Source: Embiotoca jacksoni (lineage: Eukaryota; Chordata; Actinopteri; Embiotocidae). Taken from it: 64,000 nt of DNA. The stretch covers positions 445,001-509,000 of the forward strand of contig JAKOON010000041.1 of the NCBI GenBank assembly GCA_022577435.1, written 5' to 3'. A model generated the notes under the pieces. That model searched no databases and was not told the origin of the DNA. It saw only the letters and a program-made list of their open reading frames with translations. Position numbers and translations under genes: made by a program. This document shows, piece by piece, positions 63,001 to 64,000 of the stretch; the first letter of the stretch is position 1, and every line of letters starts with the position of its first letter.

Positions 63001-63940
63001 TCACACCCGTATGTGCTGGTTGACCGGTGAGTGGGAGCTGGAGACCGCACTGGAAGAGGCTATTGTAGGAAATGACCAGAAAACTTCCAGATATGTGGAG
63101 CACGCTGTGATTAACGTGTTCAGGTTGTCGACAACAGTGGACTGTTTGCCTGGCCACCATATATTCGTATCAGTTTAATTGTAACAATAGTGTAAGAGCA
63201 ATTCCAAGTAATTGCAACTTCTTTAGATCGGCAGATTAATAGTTTTCACATGTACATCCTTGTAAAAACCTAAAGTCAAAAAATACAAAGCATAGGTCCA
63301 TTCCAGTGTCACATACAGGCTTAAACATCCATTCATTGGTTCATCCTTCAGAGCTTTTCTCTTTCTTCTTTCTTCTTCTCCACCCACCTGACTTTCGTCC
63401 TATCCTGGTCACATGGCTGCTTACTGCACATGTGCGGTGATGATATGGGCTGCCCCTAACCCTAAAGCAACAAAAACATAGCCACCAATCCCATCTTAAA
63501 CTTATCATATTACCATCTCATCTTATTTCCAAGGATAAACCAACACAAAACATACTTCTTTTACCATAGAAACTGATTTGGGGCTTACAAATAGAGCATT
63601 GTGTAACACTTGAAACTAAATCGACTGTCGGCATCACATGTGGAGAAGGAAGGAATACCAACTGTCCACAAAGTCCTGTTGGTTTTTCAACATGGATCCG
63701 ATTCTTTTCAGATGTCGTGTATTGGCCACCGCTTCACTCGAGGCACTCCAGCTTGTTTCCACAGTCTGAGAGTCTATTACCACAAACATTCAGATCATAT
63801 TCCTCCTTCTTCCTGCAGGATGGAGGACCTGACTGACCCTGAGAGGGTCCGGACAGACCCCAAGTGTGACCGGACTGTGTCACTCTACGGCTACTTGAGA
63901 GGGACACATCTGAAGAACAAAGGCCAGGTCCACATCCCAG
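60062..63940 (+). CDS. bms1: BMS1 ribosome biogenesis GTPase, 5' part (six coding exons, truncated by window end)
   Basis: Coding exons are 60062-60234, 60316-60506, 61622-61701, 62557-62745, 62884-63026 and 63819-63940, all with GT-AG introns and matching phases (299 codons plus one base). The protein starts MDAKVKKQKR; an in-frame ATG nine bases earlier (60053) is possible, but 60062 has the better context (A at -3, G at +4) and matches the human start. A basic N-terminus (1-45) is followed by DARKRNPKAFAVQSAVRMAK, typical of BMS1. The GTPase P-loop GPPKVGKST is residues 88-96; MLIDASFGFEMETFEFLNIC and GVLTHLDSFK follow (a T-HLD guanine-specificity-like motif), then LFYLSGM. BMS1 is a nucleolar GTPase of the SSU processome (90S), acting with RCL1 in 40S maturation (established knowledge). 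The rest of the gene, including the C-terminal domain, lies beyond the right edge. Confidence 0.96.
60548..61018 (+). repeat. CA-rich minisatellite in bms1 intron 2
   Basis: About 470 bp of irregular tandem units built from CACACA runs punctuated by AACACACAGAGCC and ACGCACAC. Unit length varies from about 25 to 60 bp. The lack of stop codons opens long low-complexity frames on both strands (Thr-His rich on +, Cys-Val rich on -), which are not genes. Confidence 0.9.
61019..61620 (+). other. Rest of bms1 intron 2
   Basis: AT-rich intronic sequence between the minisatellite and exon 3. I see no exon or clear repeat in it. Confidence 0.5.
61702..62556 (+). other. bms1 intron 3
   Basis: Donor GTACGT, acceptor TCTCCAG. 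It starts with an A run at about 61725-61744; the remainder is AT-rich without recognised features. The reverse strand holds a 143-codon open frame (62449-62018) without recognisable similarity; taken as chance. Confidence 0.6.
63027..63818 (+). other. bms1 intron 5
   Basis: Donor GTGAGT, acceptor TCCTGCAG. No repeat or exon recognised within the 792 bp. Confidence 0.6.
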
Positions 63941-64000
63941 GTACTAAACCCGAGGTTTCTCCTGCACATCGTGCTGTTAAAGGCAGACGTGCTCCTGAGT

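Overview
The window is vertebrate nuclear DNA, almost certainly from a ray-finned (teleost) fish. Coding exons are sparse and interrupted by GT-AG introns. The three recognisable proteins are vertebrate genes. The intergenic DNA is full of teleost-type dispersed repeats: Tc1/mariner, Harbinger-like, L2/CR1-like LINE tails ending in repeated AATTC units, and MITEs. There are also very long CA/TG and AG microsatellites. Nothing suggests a prokaryotic or plasmid origin.

Layout. Positions 1-12500 hold no gene I can support; they contain a 750-bp pyrimidine tract, microsatellites and small repeat fragments. At 12.6-15.6 kb lies egr2 (krox20) on the + strand: an upstream ETS+CArG element, a proximal CArG/CRE-like/TATA promoter, two coding exons (448 aa) and a 3' UTR. 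From 15.96 to 19.75 kb is a cluster of mobile-element remains: a solo LTR with a target-site duplication, a Tc1 relic, two dispersed repeats, and a promoter-like stretch ending in a 30-bp tandem repeat. At 25.9-28.7 kb lies ado on the - strand (269 aa, two exons, 1.9-kb intron), convergent with egr2. From 28.9 to 58.5 kb I see only repeats and unassigned sequence, including a 37-bp minisatellite, four copies of one Tc1/mariner family, two LINE relics, a Harbinger-like element, a TIR element and a retroelement primer-binding-site remnant. From about 58.7 kb to the right edge lies the 5' part of bms1 on the + strand: a probable non-coding first exon, then six coding exons, truncated by the window end.

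The genes do not form a pathway. egr2 is an immediate-early zinc-finger transcription factor. ado is a cysteamine / N-terminal cysteine dioxygenase. bms1 is a GTPase of small-ribosomal-subunit assembly. The egr2-ado tail-to-tail pair matches the mammalian ADO-EGR2 arrangement as I know it, which supports orthology. I cannot tell from this window whether these are the teleost a or b duplicates. No new gene system is evident. The most unusual sequences are a 40-nt copy of the 3' half of tRNA-Pro including CCA, two abutting perfect hairpins inside a transposon, and the expanded minisatellite inside a LINE 3' region.
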